A DNA stretch of 64,000 nucleotides from Promethearchaeota archaeon (GTDB taxonomy: Archaea; Asgardarchaeota; Lokiarchaeia; Sigyniarchaeales; Promethearchaeaceae), in NCBI GenBank assembly GCA_016933055.1, contig JAFGBS010000004.1, positions 1-64,000 on the forward strand, given 5' to 3'. Numbering within the stretch: the stretch's first letter is position 1; every line of letters begins with the position of its first letter. Of this stretch, positions 11,982-20,818 are shown one piece after another. A program made the translations under genes and the position numbers. The notes under the pieces are model-generated. The model saw only the letters and a program-made list of their open reading frames with translations. It had not been told where the DNA came from and did not search any database.

Positions 11982-13229
11982 TTATTGAATTTTACCAAAT
12001 CTTTTTCTCTTTTTTTCTCTTTTGTCCACAATTAATACTACAAGGATACAGAAAAACATCATGGTACATAACACAAGAAGAGGAATTGAATTCCAATACA
12101 CCAAAATCAAACCTCCAAGCATTGGTGCAAAGATCTGGGTAAGGCTGGTAAGTGAGTTGTTGATCCCGAGAAGAGTTGCATATTCCTTCTCACCAACACT
12201 GTTAGTTAGCCTGCTTGTAAGCACCGGACGTGCTGTTCCCGTTCCATATGCCAGAAAGGTCAGCGGAATAAAAGCGATCCAATAAATGGTGCTAATAGTG
12301 CTAAGTCCATATCCAATCATTGCTAGAATTAACGCAATTGTCCCACTAAACAAAATATTATCTTCCCCAAATGCACGAATCAAGCGTTCCACAACAAGGA
12401 ATTGTAGGATTACCCGAACAATCCCGATCCAAGTATGATATAATCCACCGAGTTCTGCAGTCAACCCAAATTCCTCAATTGCGATTAAGAGAAAAGTGCG
12501 AATGAACATAAAAAAACCTGTACTATAGAGAAAAAACAGCAACAGATTACGTCGGATGGGTTTCACTTTTGAAAACCGATTGATTTCTTTCACAGGAATA
12601 ATATCATTAAAACTTAGGGCTATAGTGGCTGGTCTATGAATATAAGTTTCCGGTAATACAGTGAACACTAGTGCTATGGATAGAAGTGAGATCCCCGCCG
12701 CCAAAAACATAGGTAATGCATATTTTAGGGTAGTTAAAGTTGATAGGAATCCACCTAGAACAGGACCAAGGATTAAAGCGGCCCCAAACACACCTGAAGA
12801 GATAGTAAATGCCTGTGTTCGAGTTTTTGGAGTAGTGATATCGGCCAAAGATGCCTGGATCACCGTCATATTACTTCCTAGGAGACCGTCTACAATTCTG
12901 GCAAGTACTAATAACCAAACTCCATTAACAAACCCTGAAAATCCCAATAGAATGAAACCCGTTAGTGTAGTAAATTGACTAAATATCAATAGGGGCTTGC
13001 GCCCATATTTATCACTAAGTTTACCGATGATTGGGCTGGAAAATAACTGGCATAAGCTAAAAATGCTGGAGAGGAGTCCGATCTCGAATTCATTCAATCC
13101 CAAATCCGTTGCAAGAAACGGGATAACGGGAATCATGATAGAAAACCCCAAAATTTCGGTGAACTGAATCAACATGAGAGTAAAAAGGATTTTTCGAGGA
13201 ATGGGGGTTGACTCAGCTTCCATATCCAT
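11982..13229 (-). CDS. MFS transporter, DHA1-type drug/proton antiporter family
   Basis: A 415-residue protein with about 12 hydrophobic helices and the motif A of the major facilitator superfamily in the loop after helix 2 (GKLSDKYGRKPLL). Helix 1 begins LFTLMLIQFTEILGFSIMIPVIPFLA, as in TetA/MdtG-like multidrug exporters, and motif C-like Gly-Pro sequence (GAALILGPVLGGFL) lies in helix 5, which marks antiporters. A second motif-A-like loop is weaker. Substrate cannot be told. It is a single gene on the minus strand, 65 nt after the start of the M23-family gene that precedes it in the transcription direction. Confidence 0.88.
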   Translation of the reverse strand: MDMEAESTPIPRKILFTLMLIQFTEILGFSIMIPVIPFLATDLGLNEFEIGLLSSIFSLCQLFSSPIIGKLSDKYGRKPLLIFSQFTTLTGFILLGFSGFVNGVWLLVLARIVDGLLGSNMTVIQASLADITTPKTRTQAFTISSGVFGAALILGPVLGGFLSTLTTLKYALPMFLAAGISLLSIALVFTVLPETYIHRPATIALSFNDIIPVKEINRFSKVKPIRRNLLLFFLYSTGFFMFIRTFLLIAIEEFGLTAELGGLYHTWIGIVRVILQFLVVERLIRAFGEDNILFSGTIALILAMIGYGLSTISTIYWIAFIPLTFLAYGTGTARPVLTSRLTNSVGEKEYATLLGINNSLTSLTQIFAPMLGGLILVYWNSIPLLVLCTMMFFCILVVLIVDKREKKRKRFGKIQ

Positions 13230-13294
13230 CTAAATGGGAGCTATTGTAAAAACGTAGTGTAAATGAAAAATAATATAAGGGGAATTTATCGGGG

Positions 13295-13990
13295 TTATTG
13301 GGTGCAACCATCCGCATCGGGACATGTGCAGCAAATTGTTTTATTGTAGGTAGTGGACAAATATTCGTAGATCGCCTTTGCAGCGGGAGATGAATACAAG
13401 TACGGACACACGACAGTATTTTTCATCTCTAGCATGAAATGAAGGTGAGAGTATTCTTCTCCCGTGCATAGCAAGCGTGCAATCCGATCACCCTTAGTTA
13501 TTTCCTGTCCTTTTATGACATAAATATTATCCCGCTGCAATTGGTTTTCGTGTTCGGTAGTCGCCATTGGTTCAATTACATATTTCACTGTCCAACCACG
13601 TGCGATGGTTACATATACATTGAACATGATTTTTCCTCCAGCATACGTATTTCCAGATTCCTCTATTTTTGTGACTGTTCCATCCGCTACAGCGAGAATT
13701 CCCGTCCAATTATTTGGATTTATTGGAAAGTCAATTCCATTGTGGTAAACTCCGGGTTCTCCCCAATTACTTATATTGAATCCGTTAAAATCTGTTAGAT
13801 TGAGTGCGTCCCCCTCCATAGGAAATTCGATTGGGGGACATTCTTCTGTCAATAGATAGAGGGGACTTTTTGGATAAAGAAAAATAAAACCCGCAATCCC
13901 TATGATAATGATACTTATGAATGTGATGAAAATTTTTGGTCCTTGTTTCATAGGAGTTAATCGGTACTTGGTCAATTTAGATTTATTCAT
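13295..13990 (-). CDS. Membrane-anchored M23 (LytM-type) metallopeptidase homologue
   Basis: A 231-residue protein with an N-terminal basic segment, one TM helix (about 19-39) and an outward-facing M23 domain. The zinc ligands of M23 are present: H83-x3-D87 in HNGID and the HxH pair H182/H184 in SHLHF. The fold-typical G-x-V..VADGTVTKIEE strand and KGQEITKGDRIARL segment are also present. The C-terminus carries a cysteine cluster (CCTCPDADGC). A Shine-Dalgarno GAGGAGAT precedes the ATG. In bacteria this family cuts peptidoglycan cross-links; archaea lack murein, so the substrate here may be a surface protein or a pseudomurein-unrelated peptide, or prey/competitor walls. The activity is inferred from intact ligands only. 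Confidence 0.85.
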   Translation of the reverse strand: MNKSKLTKYRLTPMKQGPKIFITFISIIIIGIAGFIFLYPKSPLYLLTEECPPIEFPMEGDALNLTDFNGFNISNWGEPGVYHNGIDFPINPNNWTGILAVADGTVTKIEESGNTYAGGKIMFNVYVTIARGWTVKYVIEPMATTEHENQLQRDNIYVIKGQEITKGDRIARLLCTGEEYSHLHFMLEMKNTVVCPYLYSSPAAKAIYEYLSTTYNKTICCTCPDADGCTQ

Positions 13991-14091
13991 TTCCCAATCT
14001 CCTCAAGATTTTATTTCTTCGGAACAAAATAAATAAGTAGAATTTCAAAGCACTGTATAATAAGTAAAAAACAAGTTTTAAGGCTCATATC

Positions 14092-15639
14092 ATGGTGAAA
14101 AAAGAGAAGAAAAAAGTAGCGATCATTGGAGCTGGTATTGCAGGACTGCTGGCAGGTGCCTATGCTGCTCAAAAAGGGTATGATGTTAAAGTATTTGAGC
14201 AATGGTACCAGATTGGAGGAGTGATGGCTCCTTATGAAGATGAGAACGGGTATAAGTGGGACCTTGGTCAATTGCTGATCGAAGGGTTAGGACCAGATGA
14301 GCCCTTTGGAATGATTTTAAGGGAAATTGGTGTAGCAGACAAGGTAGGTGTTAAAAGAGACGACCGAGAATATTTTTTCCCCGATTTTAAGTTGGAAAAA
14401 CCCAAGGAATATCAGGGAGTAAAATGGCGATTAGAAAAACTAAACGAACTCTTCCCAGAAGATGCAAAAGGATTGGAGGAATACTGGCGATATTATAAAA
14501 AATTTATGAAAATTATGACCTTTGTACATAGTTTGGAATTCTCAAAAGGTTTGAAAGCCTTTTTCACAAAAATCCGTTTATATTTTAATTTAACACCCTT
14601 CGCATCGAAACAGAACTGGAATGCATCTCAGCTTATGGAATCCTTCTTTAAAAGTGAAAAACTTCGGATGGTGTTTATCTCAATTCTGGCTGACTTTTTT
14701 GTGCGTCCAAGTCAATTTATGGGATTGGGAGTGTTTGCTTTAAATCCCGAACCGTCTTTTGATAAACGAATTCCCGCAAAATTGAGTTGGAATATCAAAC
14801 AACTATACTATTACAGTATATTGGGGGGATGTAGCAACATAACAAGTGCAATCGGAGAACGAATTCAAGAGTTGGGAGGTGAAATCCATCTCAATACTCC
14901 TGTTACTAAAATAAATGTAGAACATGGTAGAGTAAAAGGATTAACCACTAAAGACGGACTAATATATGAAGCAGATATAGTGATTGGTAGTGGGGGGGCT
15001 CGTGAGATTTTCTTCAAATTGTTTGAGGAGGGAGTATTGCCCGAAGATTTCAAAAAGAAGATTGAGGATGTGCCGCTAATGGATTCGATCTTTATGGTGC
15101 ATCTTGGATTAGATCCGGCGTATAAAATCAATACCTATCTCAATGGAGTCTGCACATATTGCTATGGTACTTATGATTTGGAAAGCGGGATCGACAAAGC
15201 ACTTTCGGGAAATTACCATGAAGGTAAAGATGGATTTGTTATACATATTCCTTCGTTGCATAGTCCCGATATGGCTCCACAAGGACACACTGCGATGACT
15301 ATTTACACGGTTGCACCAGACACCTTAACGGAAGGAAAGTGGCAAGATAAAAGGGACTACTATGGTGATAAATTATTGGAATACGCGGAGAAATATCTAC
15401 CTGATTTGCGAAACTATATAATAGTAAAAGCAATTATTACTCCGGATGATTGGAAGAAGCGGACCTATTTGGATCACCATGCATTCGGTGGGATTGCACC
15501 TATTATGGGGAAAAAAGGTGCTCCTCATGAAACTCCTATAGAGGATTTCTGGTTTATAGGTCATCAATCCGAAAGCGGTGGGGGAGTTCAAGCGGTTGCT
15601 ATAGATGTACGGCGAGTAATGAAGAAAATCCTCAAGTGA
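14092..15639 (+). CDS. Phytoene desaturase/CrtI-like FAD-dependent oxidoreductase
   Basis: A 515-residue protein with an N-terminal dinucleotide-binding motif (VAIIGAGIAGLLAGAYAAQKG then E35-equivalent VFEQ) and the GG doublet of the amine-oxidase/CrtI family (QIGGV). The C-terminal FAD-contact region (GGGVQAVAIDVRRVMKKIL) is also present. CrtI-like family members desaturate carotenoids, reduce prenyl chains of lipids or act on other polyprenyl substrates. Neighbours do not include phytoene synthase, so the substrate is open; reduction of archaeal lipid chains or quinones is as plausible as carotenoid synthesis. It stands before the FGGY kinase on the same strand with an 82-nt gap. Confidence 0.85.
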   Translation: MVKKEKKKVAIIGAGIAGLLAGAYAAQKGYDVKVFEQWYQIGGVMAPYEDENGYKWDLGQLLIEGLGPDEPFGMILREIGVADKVGVKRDDREYFFPDFKLEKPKEYQGVKWRLEKLNELFPEDAKGLEEYWRYYKKFMKIMTFVHSLEFSKGLKAFFTKIRLYFNLTPFASKQNWNASQLMESFFKSEKLRMVFISILADFFVRPSQFMGLGVFALNPEPSFDKRIPAKLSWNIKQLYYYSILGGCSNITSAIGERIQELGGEIHLNTPVTKINVEHGRVKGLTTKDGLIYEADIVIGSGGAREIFFKLFEEGVLPEDFKKKIEDVPLMDSIFMVHLGLDPAYKINTYLNGVCTYCYGTYDLESGIDKALSGNYHEGKDGFVIHIPSLHSPDMAPQGHTAMTIYTVAPDTLTEGKWQDKRDYYGDKLLEYAEKYLPDLRNYIIVKAIITPDDWKKRTYLDHHAFGGIAPIMGKKGAPHETPIEDFWFIGHQSESGGGVQAVAIDVRRVMKKILK

Positions 15640-15721
15640 TTTTCTAGTACATTTTCTTCTCACAAGTTTGTCTCGGATTAGAGACATAACCTTTTTATTT
15701 TTAATTCAAGAAAGAGAGGAC

Positions 15722-17296
15722 ATGTCAAAGGATTATGTCATTTCAGTGGATATTGGTACCTCAGAGATGAAATCAAGCCTTATCTCCACTTCGGGTTTGA
15801 TTAATGATGTACGTCGAACCTATCCCGTAGAATTCCCTAAACCAGGATGGGCAGAACAAGATCCCAATCTGATTTCTGATGCACTATATAGTTCGGTTAA
15901 GGAATTAGTGCAGAAAAATTCGGATGAGATCCAATATGTGCGCGGTATCACATTCACTTCTCAAATGATGGGATTACTCCCTTTAGATAAGACAGGTAAA
16001 CCATTAAGTAAAATGCTAACATGGTTAGATACCCGTTCAGCAGAATTGATTAAATTAGTATTTTCTAAGGGTCTTATTAAAATCGAAGGATACAAAGCTC
16101 GGACTATCTTAAAATTCCTTAACATTACAGGGGGTGCTCCTGGTTTTTCAGGAAAAGATAACATTAGTAAAATGGCTTGGCTTAAAGAATATCAACCGGA
16201 AATATATGCCAAAACTCATAAATTCGTAGATACAAAAGACTATGCCGTTTATCTCGCAACGGGTAAATATATTACCTCAGTAGATTTTGCATATATCAAT
16301 TGGATGATGGATTCTCGGAAAAAGCCATTTAAATGGTCAGAAGATATCTGTTTGTTGTTTGACATTGATAGTTCAAAATTATGTGATATTAAATTATCAA
16401 CGGCAAATCTTGGATCGATAAATAAGGACTTTGCGCAAAAAACGGGATTGCCAGAGCATATTCCCGTCATAAATGGTAGCGGGGATCTTCTCACTGCTGC
16501 AATAGGTTCAGGAGCAATAGGTAAAGCAAAATTACATGCTAATATTGGAACTGCAGGATGGGTGGGATGTCATTATCCTAAAGCCAAAAAAGACCTCTCG
16601 CATTATGTGGGCGCAATCGCTTCAGGAATTCCTGATACCTACTTGATCGTTTCCAAACAAGAAACTCTGGGAGGTGGTCTTGAATGGGTAAAAAATGTGA
16701 TGTTTCCTGAAGAATTTCATCAAAAATATTCCTCTAAGGAAATTTATCAACAAATTGATGAAATGGTGGAAAAATCTCCTGCTGGAGCGAATCATATTAT
16801 TTTTACCCCTTGGTTATTTGGAGAGCGTTCTCCTATAAATAACCCATATCTACGTGGACAATTTTTTAATTTTAGCATGGATCACAATCGTAAGGATCTC
16901 TTTAGAGCAGTATTCGAGGGAGTAGCATATAATCTTAAATGGGGATTAGATATCGTTGAAAAATTATCTAAAAAGAAAGAAAATGAAATAAGAGTAATAG
17001 GAGGTGCATCCAATTCTGAAGTATGGTGCCAAATCTTCGCAGACGTGTTTCAGAAAAAGGTCTTGCAGATGAAAGATCCCCAAATGGCAAGTGCCATAGG
17101 TGCCGCATGTATTGCATTTGTGGGTTTGGGCATTTTTACTGATTTTAAGCAGATCAATCAATTAATCGAAGTAAAGCAAACTTTTATTCCCGATTCTTCG
17201 AAAATGATAACCTATAATACACTATTCATGCAATATAAGGAGTTATATAAGAGGAACAAGAAAATATTCGAGCGTTTGAATAGGAATTTTATGTAA
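15722..17296 (+). CDS. FGGY-family carbohydrate kinase (xylulokinase-like)
   Basis: A 524-residue sugar kinase. The ATG at 15722 has the ribosome binding site GAGAGGA just before it; the longer frame from 15668 adds 18 unlikely residues. The FGGY N-domain phosphate loop is ISVDIGTSEMKSSL, and the substrate-side motif of xylulokinases (GWAEQDP; MLTWLDTRS) is present; the C-domain has LGGGLEWV, TPWLFGERSPI and the adenine-binding VIGGASNSEVWCQIFADVF segments. D-xylulose is the usual substrate, which would feed pentose phosphates, but FGGY specificity cannot be read safely. Its location near the HPS-RraA gene (pentose/RuMP metabolism) fits a pentose role but they are not in one operon. Confidence 0.88.
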   Translation: MSKDYVISVDIGTSEMKSSLISTSGLINDVRRTYPVEFPKPGWAEQDPNLISDALYSSVKELVQKNSDEIQYVRGITFTSQMMGLLPLDKTGKPLSKMLTWLDTRSAELIKLVFSKGLIKIEGYKARTILKFLNITGGAPGFSGKDNISKMAWLKEYQPEIYAKTHKFVDTKDYAVYLATGKYITSVDFAYINWMMDSRKKPFKWSEDICLLFDIDSSKLCDIKLSTANLGSINKDFAQKTGLPEHIPVINGSGDLLTAAIGSGAIGKAKLHANIGTAGWVGCHYPKAKKDLSHYVGAIASGIPDTYLIVSKQETLGGGLEWVKNVMFPEEFHQKYSSKEIYQQIDEMVEKSPAGANHIIFTPWLFGERSPINNPYLRGQFFNFSMDHNRKDLFRAVFEGVAYNLKWGLDIVEKLSKKKENEIRVIGGASNSEVWCQIFADVFQKKVLQMKDPQMASAIGAACIAFVGLGIFTDFKQINQLIEVKQTFIPDSSKMITYNTLFMQYKELYKRNKKIFERLNRNFM

Positions 17297-17339
17297 GAAG
17301 AATAAAAAGAATGAGTATTCAGATGAACTAATTAAGAGC

Positions 17340-17792
17340 CTACAACCGTGCGATTAGGACGAATAATAGATAAGGAACGAATACGCACAGACTTATCCAA
17401 AATAGAACCGCAGCCATCCAAGCAATCGCACCTCCACCGAGATAGATTAAAAGTCCTGTTAAACTAGCAACCCATAAGAAGAGGAAATAAAATGCAAACA
17501 CCATGTAGATTCGACCAATTTTCTGCTCTCTTTTACTATTCTTGCTGAATTGGTAGGATCGCAATGTGATTAAAAAGAGAGGTAAAATCCATAAGTAAAT
17601 GCAGTAAAAAGAAAAAATCAATGAAAAGAGTGCGAGGTTATTATAAAAAACACTACCTAATATTATAAGAGATAATATAGTGGCTCCACCAAGACCTATA
17701 CTTATATAGTTTCGGCGCTGGTACTTTTTTTGGTCGGCGGCATCCCCATAGGAAAACATGGGTTCTTCTTTTTCTTTGGTATTATCGGGCAT
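17340..17792 (-). CDS. Four-TM membrane protein of unknown function
   Basis: A 150-residue protein: a short charged N-terminus, then four hydrophobic helices arranged as two hairpins with a basic cytosolic loop (SKNSKREQKIGR) between them. I do not recognise a family. The ATG at 17792 is preferred to the upstream GTG at 17813 because AAAAGGA lies 6 nt before it. It is convergent with the FGGY kinase and faces away from the HPS-RraA gene. No conserved polar residues in the helices suggest a transport role. Confidence 0.65.
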   Translation of the reverse strand: MPDNTKEKEEPMFSYGDAADQKKYQRRNYISIGLGGATILSLIILGSVFYNNLALFSLIFSFYCIYLWILPLFLITLRSYQFSKNSKREQKIGRIYMVFAFYFLFLWVASLTGLLIYLGGGAIAWMAAVLFWISLCVFVPYLLFVLIARL

Positions 17793-18076
17793 AAGTTTCC
17801 TTTTCAAATTCACATTAATTAAAATTTGGGTTATGTTTTTTGGGCTTTACATGAATTCCTTCAATTATGTAAAGTATGTACTTTTTTTAAACTTTGAATT
17901 AGCAGGGATTTTTAAAAATGTGACGGATTCACTTGGTCACTGTTTATACGGTAGAGAAAATGTTAAACGAGAAGGGATGCATGTATATGATGTAAGTACT
18001 TGAAAATACTTTCATATATACGTAATTTTTTAATGACAATAAATGTAATAGCTGTACTCGAATAGGTAGTGTGCTT

Positions 18077-19447
18077 ATGGTCCAATCATCACAAACACAT
18101 ACAGTTATTACTGCTGTTAAACCTGTTATGAGAGATTTACCTCCATTACAGATTGCGTTAGACCTAATGAACATTGATAGAGCCATTGAGATCGCCAAAG
18201 AAGCGGTTGCAGGCGGAGCAACTTGGATAGAAGCGGGTACACCGCTGATAAAGTCTGAGGGAATGAATGCTGTTAGAAAGTTGCGAAAGACTTTTCCAGA
18301 TCTTACTATTGTTGCTGACATGAAAACATGCGATGCAGGCAGTGTAGAGGTTGAGATGGCTGCCCGAGCTGGTGCAAATGTTGTATTTATGCTTGGTATA
18401 AGCGATGACTCCAGTGTAAGGGAAGCTGTACTAGCAGGTAAAAAGTATGGCGTAAAAGTCGGTGCTGATTTAATTGATGTTAAAGATCCAATCAATCGAG
18501 CAATTGAACTAGAAAAAATGGGTATCGATATTATTTGTAGTCATGTTGGATTAGATCAACAAGTTTTAGGTGTAAATCCCATTGATGTTGTAGCTAAAAT
18601 TTCGGAAGCATGTAGTCCTAATGTTATAATTGCTGCTGCAGGTGGATTAAATTCAGAAACAGCTGTGAAAGCATTTGAGGCAGGAGCACAACTTATTATT
18701 GTAGGCGGAGCCCTCTATAAGTCCCCAAGTCCTGAAAATACGGCACGGACAATTCTAAAAGCCTTGAAAACCGGTAAACCCATTAAGACTCGTGATTTCA
18801 TCAAATATGATGAAGCACACTTAATAGATGCGTTTATGAAGGTTTCAACTTGTAATATTTCAGATGCTATGCACAAGAAAGGGGAAATGCGAGGATTAAA
18901 GCCCGTTTGGGGAGGAAATCCGAAAAAACCTTTAAAGTTTGCTGGGAGAGCGGTTACTGTCCGTACGTATTCCGGAGATTGGTCAAAACCAGTAGAAGCA
19001 ATTGATCATGCAAAACCTGGAGAAGTTATTGTAATCGATTCATGTGAGTCGGAAATTGCGTGTTGGGGCGAGCTTGCTACGAATTCGTGTATTTCCCAAG
19101 GAGTGGCAGCAGTGATAATAGATGGTGCTGCTAGAGACATTGATGATATTCGAAAGTTAGAATTCCCCGTCTTTGCACGGCATTTCACTCCAACCGCTGG
19201 AGAAAATCGTGGATTAGGAGAAATTAATGTTGCTATCGAATGTGCAACTCAACATGTTGAACCCGGAGACTGGATTATCGGAGATGAAAGTGGTATTGTA
19301 GTTGTTCCGAAGAAGATCGCGATGGAGATGGCAAACCGAGCTATTGATGTCAAGGAGAAAGAGGATCGAGTAAGAGAAGAGATCCGACGTGGTAGCACGC
19401 TTTCCCGGGTTCTCAAATTGAAAAAATGGGATAAAGTCATTGGGTAA
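18077..19447 (+). CDS. 3-hexulose-6-phosphate synthase fused to RraA-like aldolase-family domain
   Basis: A 456-residue fusion. Residues about 20-225 are an OMP-decarboxylase-superfamily barrel with the DxKxxD catalytic motif (ADMKTCDAG), matching 3-hexulose-6-phosphate synthase (HPS), which joins formaldehyde to ribulose 5-phosphate, or in archaea runs in reverse to make ribulose 5-phosphate. Residues about 245-430 match the RraA/HMG-aldolase family, including the IDGAARDIDD segment with the Arg-Asp pair that binds substrate and metal in class II pyruvate aldolases. HPS-RraA fusions are known in methanogens; the role of the C-terminal part is unsettled (RNase E regulation is implausible in archaea). 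ATG 18077 is preferred over GTG 18071. Confidence 0.9.
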   Translation: MVQSSQTHTVITAVKPVMRDLPPLQIALDLMNIDRAIEIAKEAVAGGATWIEAGTPLIKSEGMNAVRKLRKTFPDLTIVADMKTCDAGSVEVEMAARAGANVVFMLGISDDSSVREAVLAGKKYGVKVGADLIDVKDPINRAIELEKMGIDIICSHVGLDQQVLGVNPIDVVAKISEACSPNVIIAAAGGLNSETAVKAFEAGAQLIIVGGALYKSPSPENTARTILKALKTGKPIKTRDFIKYDEAHLIDAFMKVSTCNISDAMHKKGEMRGLKPVWGGNPKKPLKFAGRAVTVRTYSGDWSKPVEAIDHAKPGEVIVIDSCESEIACWGELATNSCISQGVAAVIIDGAARDIDDIRKLEFPVFARHFTPTAGENRGLGEINVAIECATQHVEPGDWIIGDESGIVVVPKKIAMEMANRAIDVKEKEDRVREEIRRGSTLSRVLKLKKWDKVIG

Positions 19448-19752
19448 TAACACAATTCAAACTTTCTAATTCTTTTCGCATCAATGAGTTAGAACGTGTA
19501 TGTGACTGGTTTTTCAAGCATTTTTTGTATCACCCTACGCTTTCAAGCCACCTCCATGAGTTGAAAGAATCCATTTTATGGGTTCGAAGGCATAGAAGCC
19601 ACTATTTCTCTATTCAATTATCCCTATCATTCCAAGAGGTTGACAATATAAAGTATGAATAAAATATTTTAAAACCGTAATCCAATCTAACTTTAGGTTA
19701 AAGGATGATTTATTCAATGGCATTATAAGAAGATAAAAGATGTTCTTGCTAT
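19448..19752. other. Intergenic region with first copy of a ~115 bp repeat
   Basis: No gene seen. Most of the left half is copy 1 of the repeat described at 19496-19610; the rest is AT-rich. Confidence 0.5.
19496..19610. repeat. Intergenic repeat element, copy 1
   Basis: Begins GTGTATGTGACTGGTTTTTC and aligns without large gaps to 20328-20440, with the best-kept parts at the left end (ACTGGTTTTTCAAGCATTTT in both) and CTACGCTTT. Identity is roughly 70% by eye. The two copies flank the DUF1801 gene in the same orientation. Confidence 0.75.
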
Positions 19753-20118
19753 CTAACTTTCTAGGATTTCTTTTACTCGATACCTTACTATTTCGGTAAT
19801 CAAATCATACGGGATCTCGTTGTTTAATGGAAACTTAATAGATCCTTTGGATGTATCATAGTTTCCTAATTTATCTCTAAATGCTTCTATTGCTGAGGGA
19901 GTAGGATAAAATCCAATATGATTTTTAAACGCGGCAAAATGTACCAAATTTTTTTTAGCAAGTTTGAAAGTAGGAATTTGATAACTAATTGTTTCGGTCG
20001 CATTAGGAGCTAGTTCTCGTACAACATTACGTATTTGTAAAAGTATATTTTGAGATGTTTCAGGGAGGTTCATGATATATTCATTGACAGATGTAATTTT
20101 TTTTTTTATTTTTTTCAT
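19753..20118 (-). CDS. DUF1801 (YdhG-like) protein
   Basis: A 121-residue protein matching the DUF1801/YdhG family: a helical start with SVNEYIMNLPETSQNILLQIRNVVRELAPNATETI, then SYQIPTFKL and NLVHFAAFKNHIGFYPTPSAIEAF, and near the end GSIKFPLNNEIPYDLI. These are the typical family blocks (E.ISY..P.F...G..v..aa.k.h...yP; G..k.p...plP..li). Family members resemble the frataxin-like iron chaperone fold, but the role is not established. Flanked on both sides by copies of an intergenic repeat, in the same orientation, which suggests that the repeat pair and gene form a duplicated or transferable unit. Confidence 0.82.
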   Translation of the reverse strand: MKKIKKKITSVNEYIMNLPETSQNILLQIRNVVRELAPNATETISYQIPTFKLAKKNLVHFAAFKNHIGFYPTPSAIEAFRDKLGNYDTSKGSIKFPLNNEIPYDLITEIVRYRVKEILES

Positions 20119-20477
20119 ATACTAGCTGTTTTTTATTAATCTCCATAAAAATATCGGTTTTACGCTATAAGGACAATTGTAAGAGAATACGATTTAATCA
20201 CAACACGAAATTAATCACATAGATGAACTTATCGAAGTAGAACTGATTTATATGAAGAAAAAAGGACGTAAGAAACAAAATTATGTGTCTTCAAAATCAG
20301 ATTAGATTTATATCAAAGAGTTACAATGTGTATGAAACTGGTTTTTCAAGCATTTTCTCTAGCGAACTACGCTTTTAAGTCTATTTCATGAATTTAATAG
20401 CCTATTTCGTGGATTTGAAAGTATAGGTGTCGCTATTAGTTAATCCGAGCGTCATTGTTCGTTCTATAATGTCGACA
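20119..20477. other. Intergenic region with second copy of a ~115 bp repeat
   Basis: No gene seen. AT-rich; the right part is copy 2 of the repeat at 20328-20440. Confidence 0.5.
20328..20440. repeat. Intergenic repeat element, copy 2
   Basis: Begins GTGTATGAAACTGGTTTTTC. Direct copy of 19496-19610 with scattered differences; no open frame runs through either copy and no terminal inverted repeat is evident, so it is neither an IS nor a decayed gene that I can recognise. Confidence 0.75.
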
Positions 20478-20804
20478 TTATACCTTGCTTTTTTTAATTA
20501 GTAAATTTCCACATGTAGGGCAGAAATAATTTTTATAGGTTTTAACGGAATACCAGGTCTTACAAGTAGTACAAAATAAAGCAAACAGCATATGAGTATT
20601 GCATTGAGGGCAAACTTTCTCTGAAATATCGTCAGATACCATAAAATAGTTACATTTCGGACAACGTCGTATATGATACTTCTGCATCTCTTTTTGAGTA
20701 TATTCCTTTAGGAATTTCTGCTCGTACTCATCCACACTAAATTCTTCATTATCGGATTCTTCATTCTCGTTAGGAGGGAGATTATTGCCATCGCTGTCTG
20801 TCAT
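20478..20804 (-). CDS. Small double zinc-ribbon protein
   Basis: A 108-residue protein. The first 45 residues are acidic (ESDNEEFSVDEYEQ) and helical; the rest has four CxxC knuckles: CPKC, CPQC, CTTC and CPTC, with spacing typical of two zinc ribbons, possibly interleaved. It starts 14 nt after the DUF72 gene and is therefore probably its operon partner. No known function. Similar multi-ribbon proteins in archaea often bind RNA or bridge protein complexes, but nothing here proves this. Confidence 0.75.
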   Translation of the reverse strand: MTDSDGNNLPPNENEESDNEEFSVDEYEQKFLKEYTQKEMQKYHIRRCPKCNYFMVSDDISEKVCPQCNTHMLFALFCTTCKTWYSVKTYKNYFCPTCGNLLIKKSKV

Positions 20805-20818
20805 ACCAATTCACTTGA

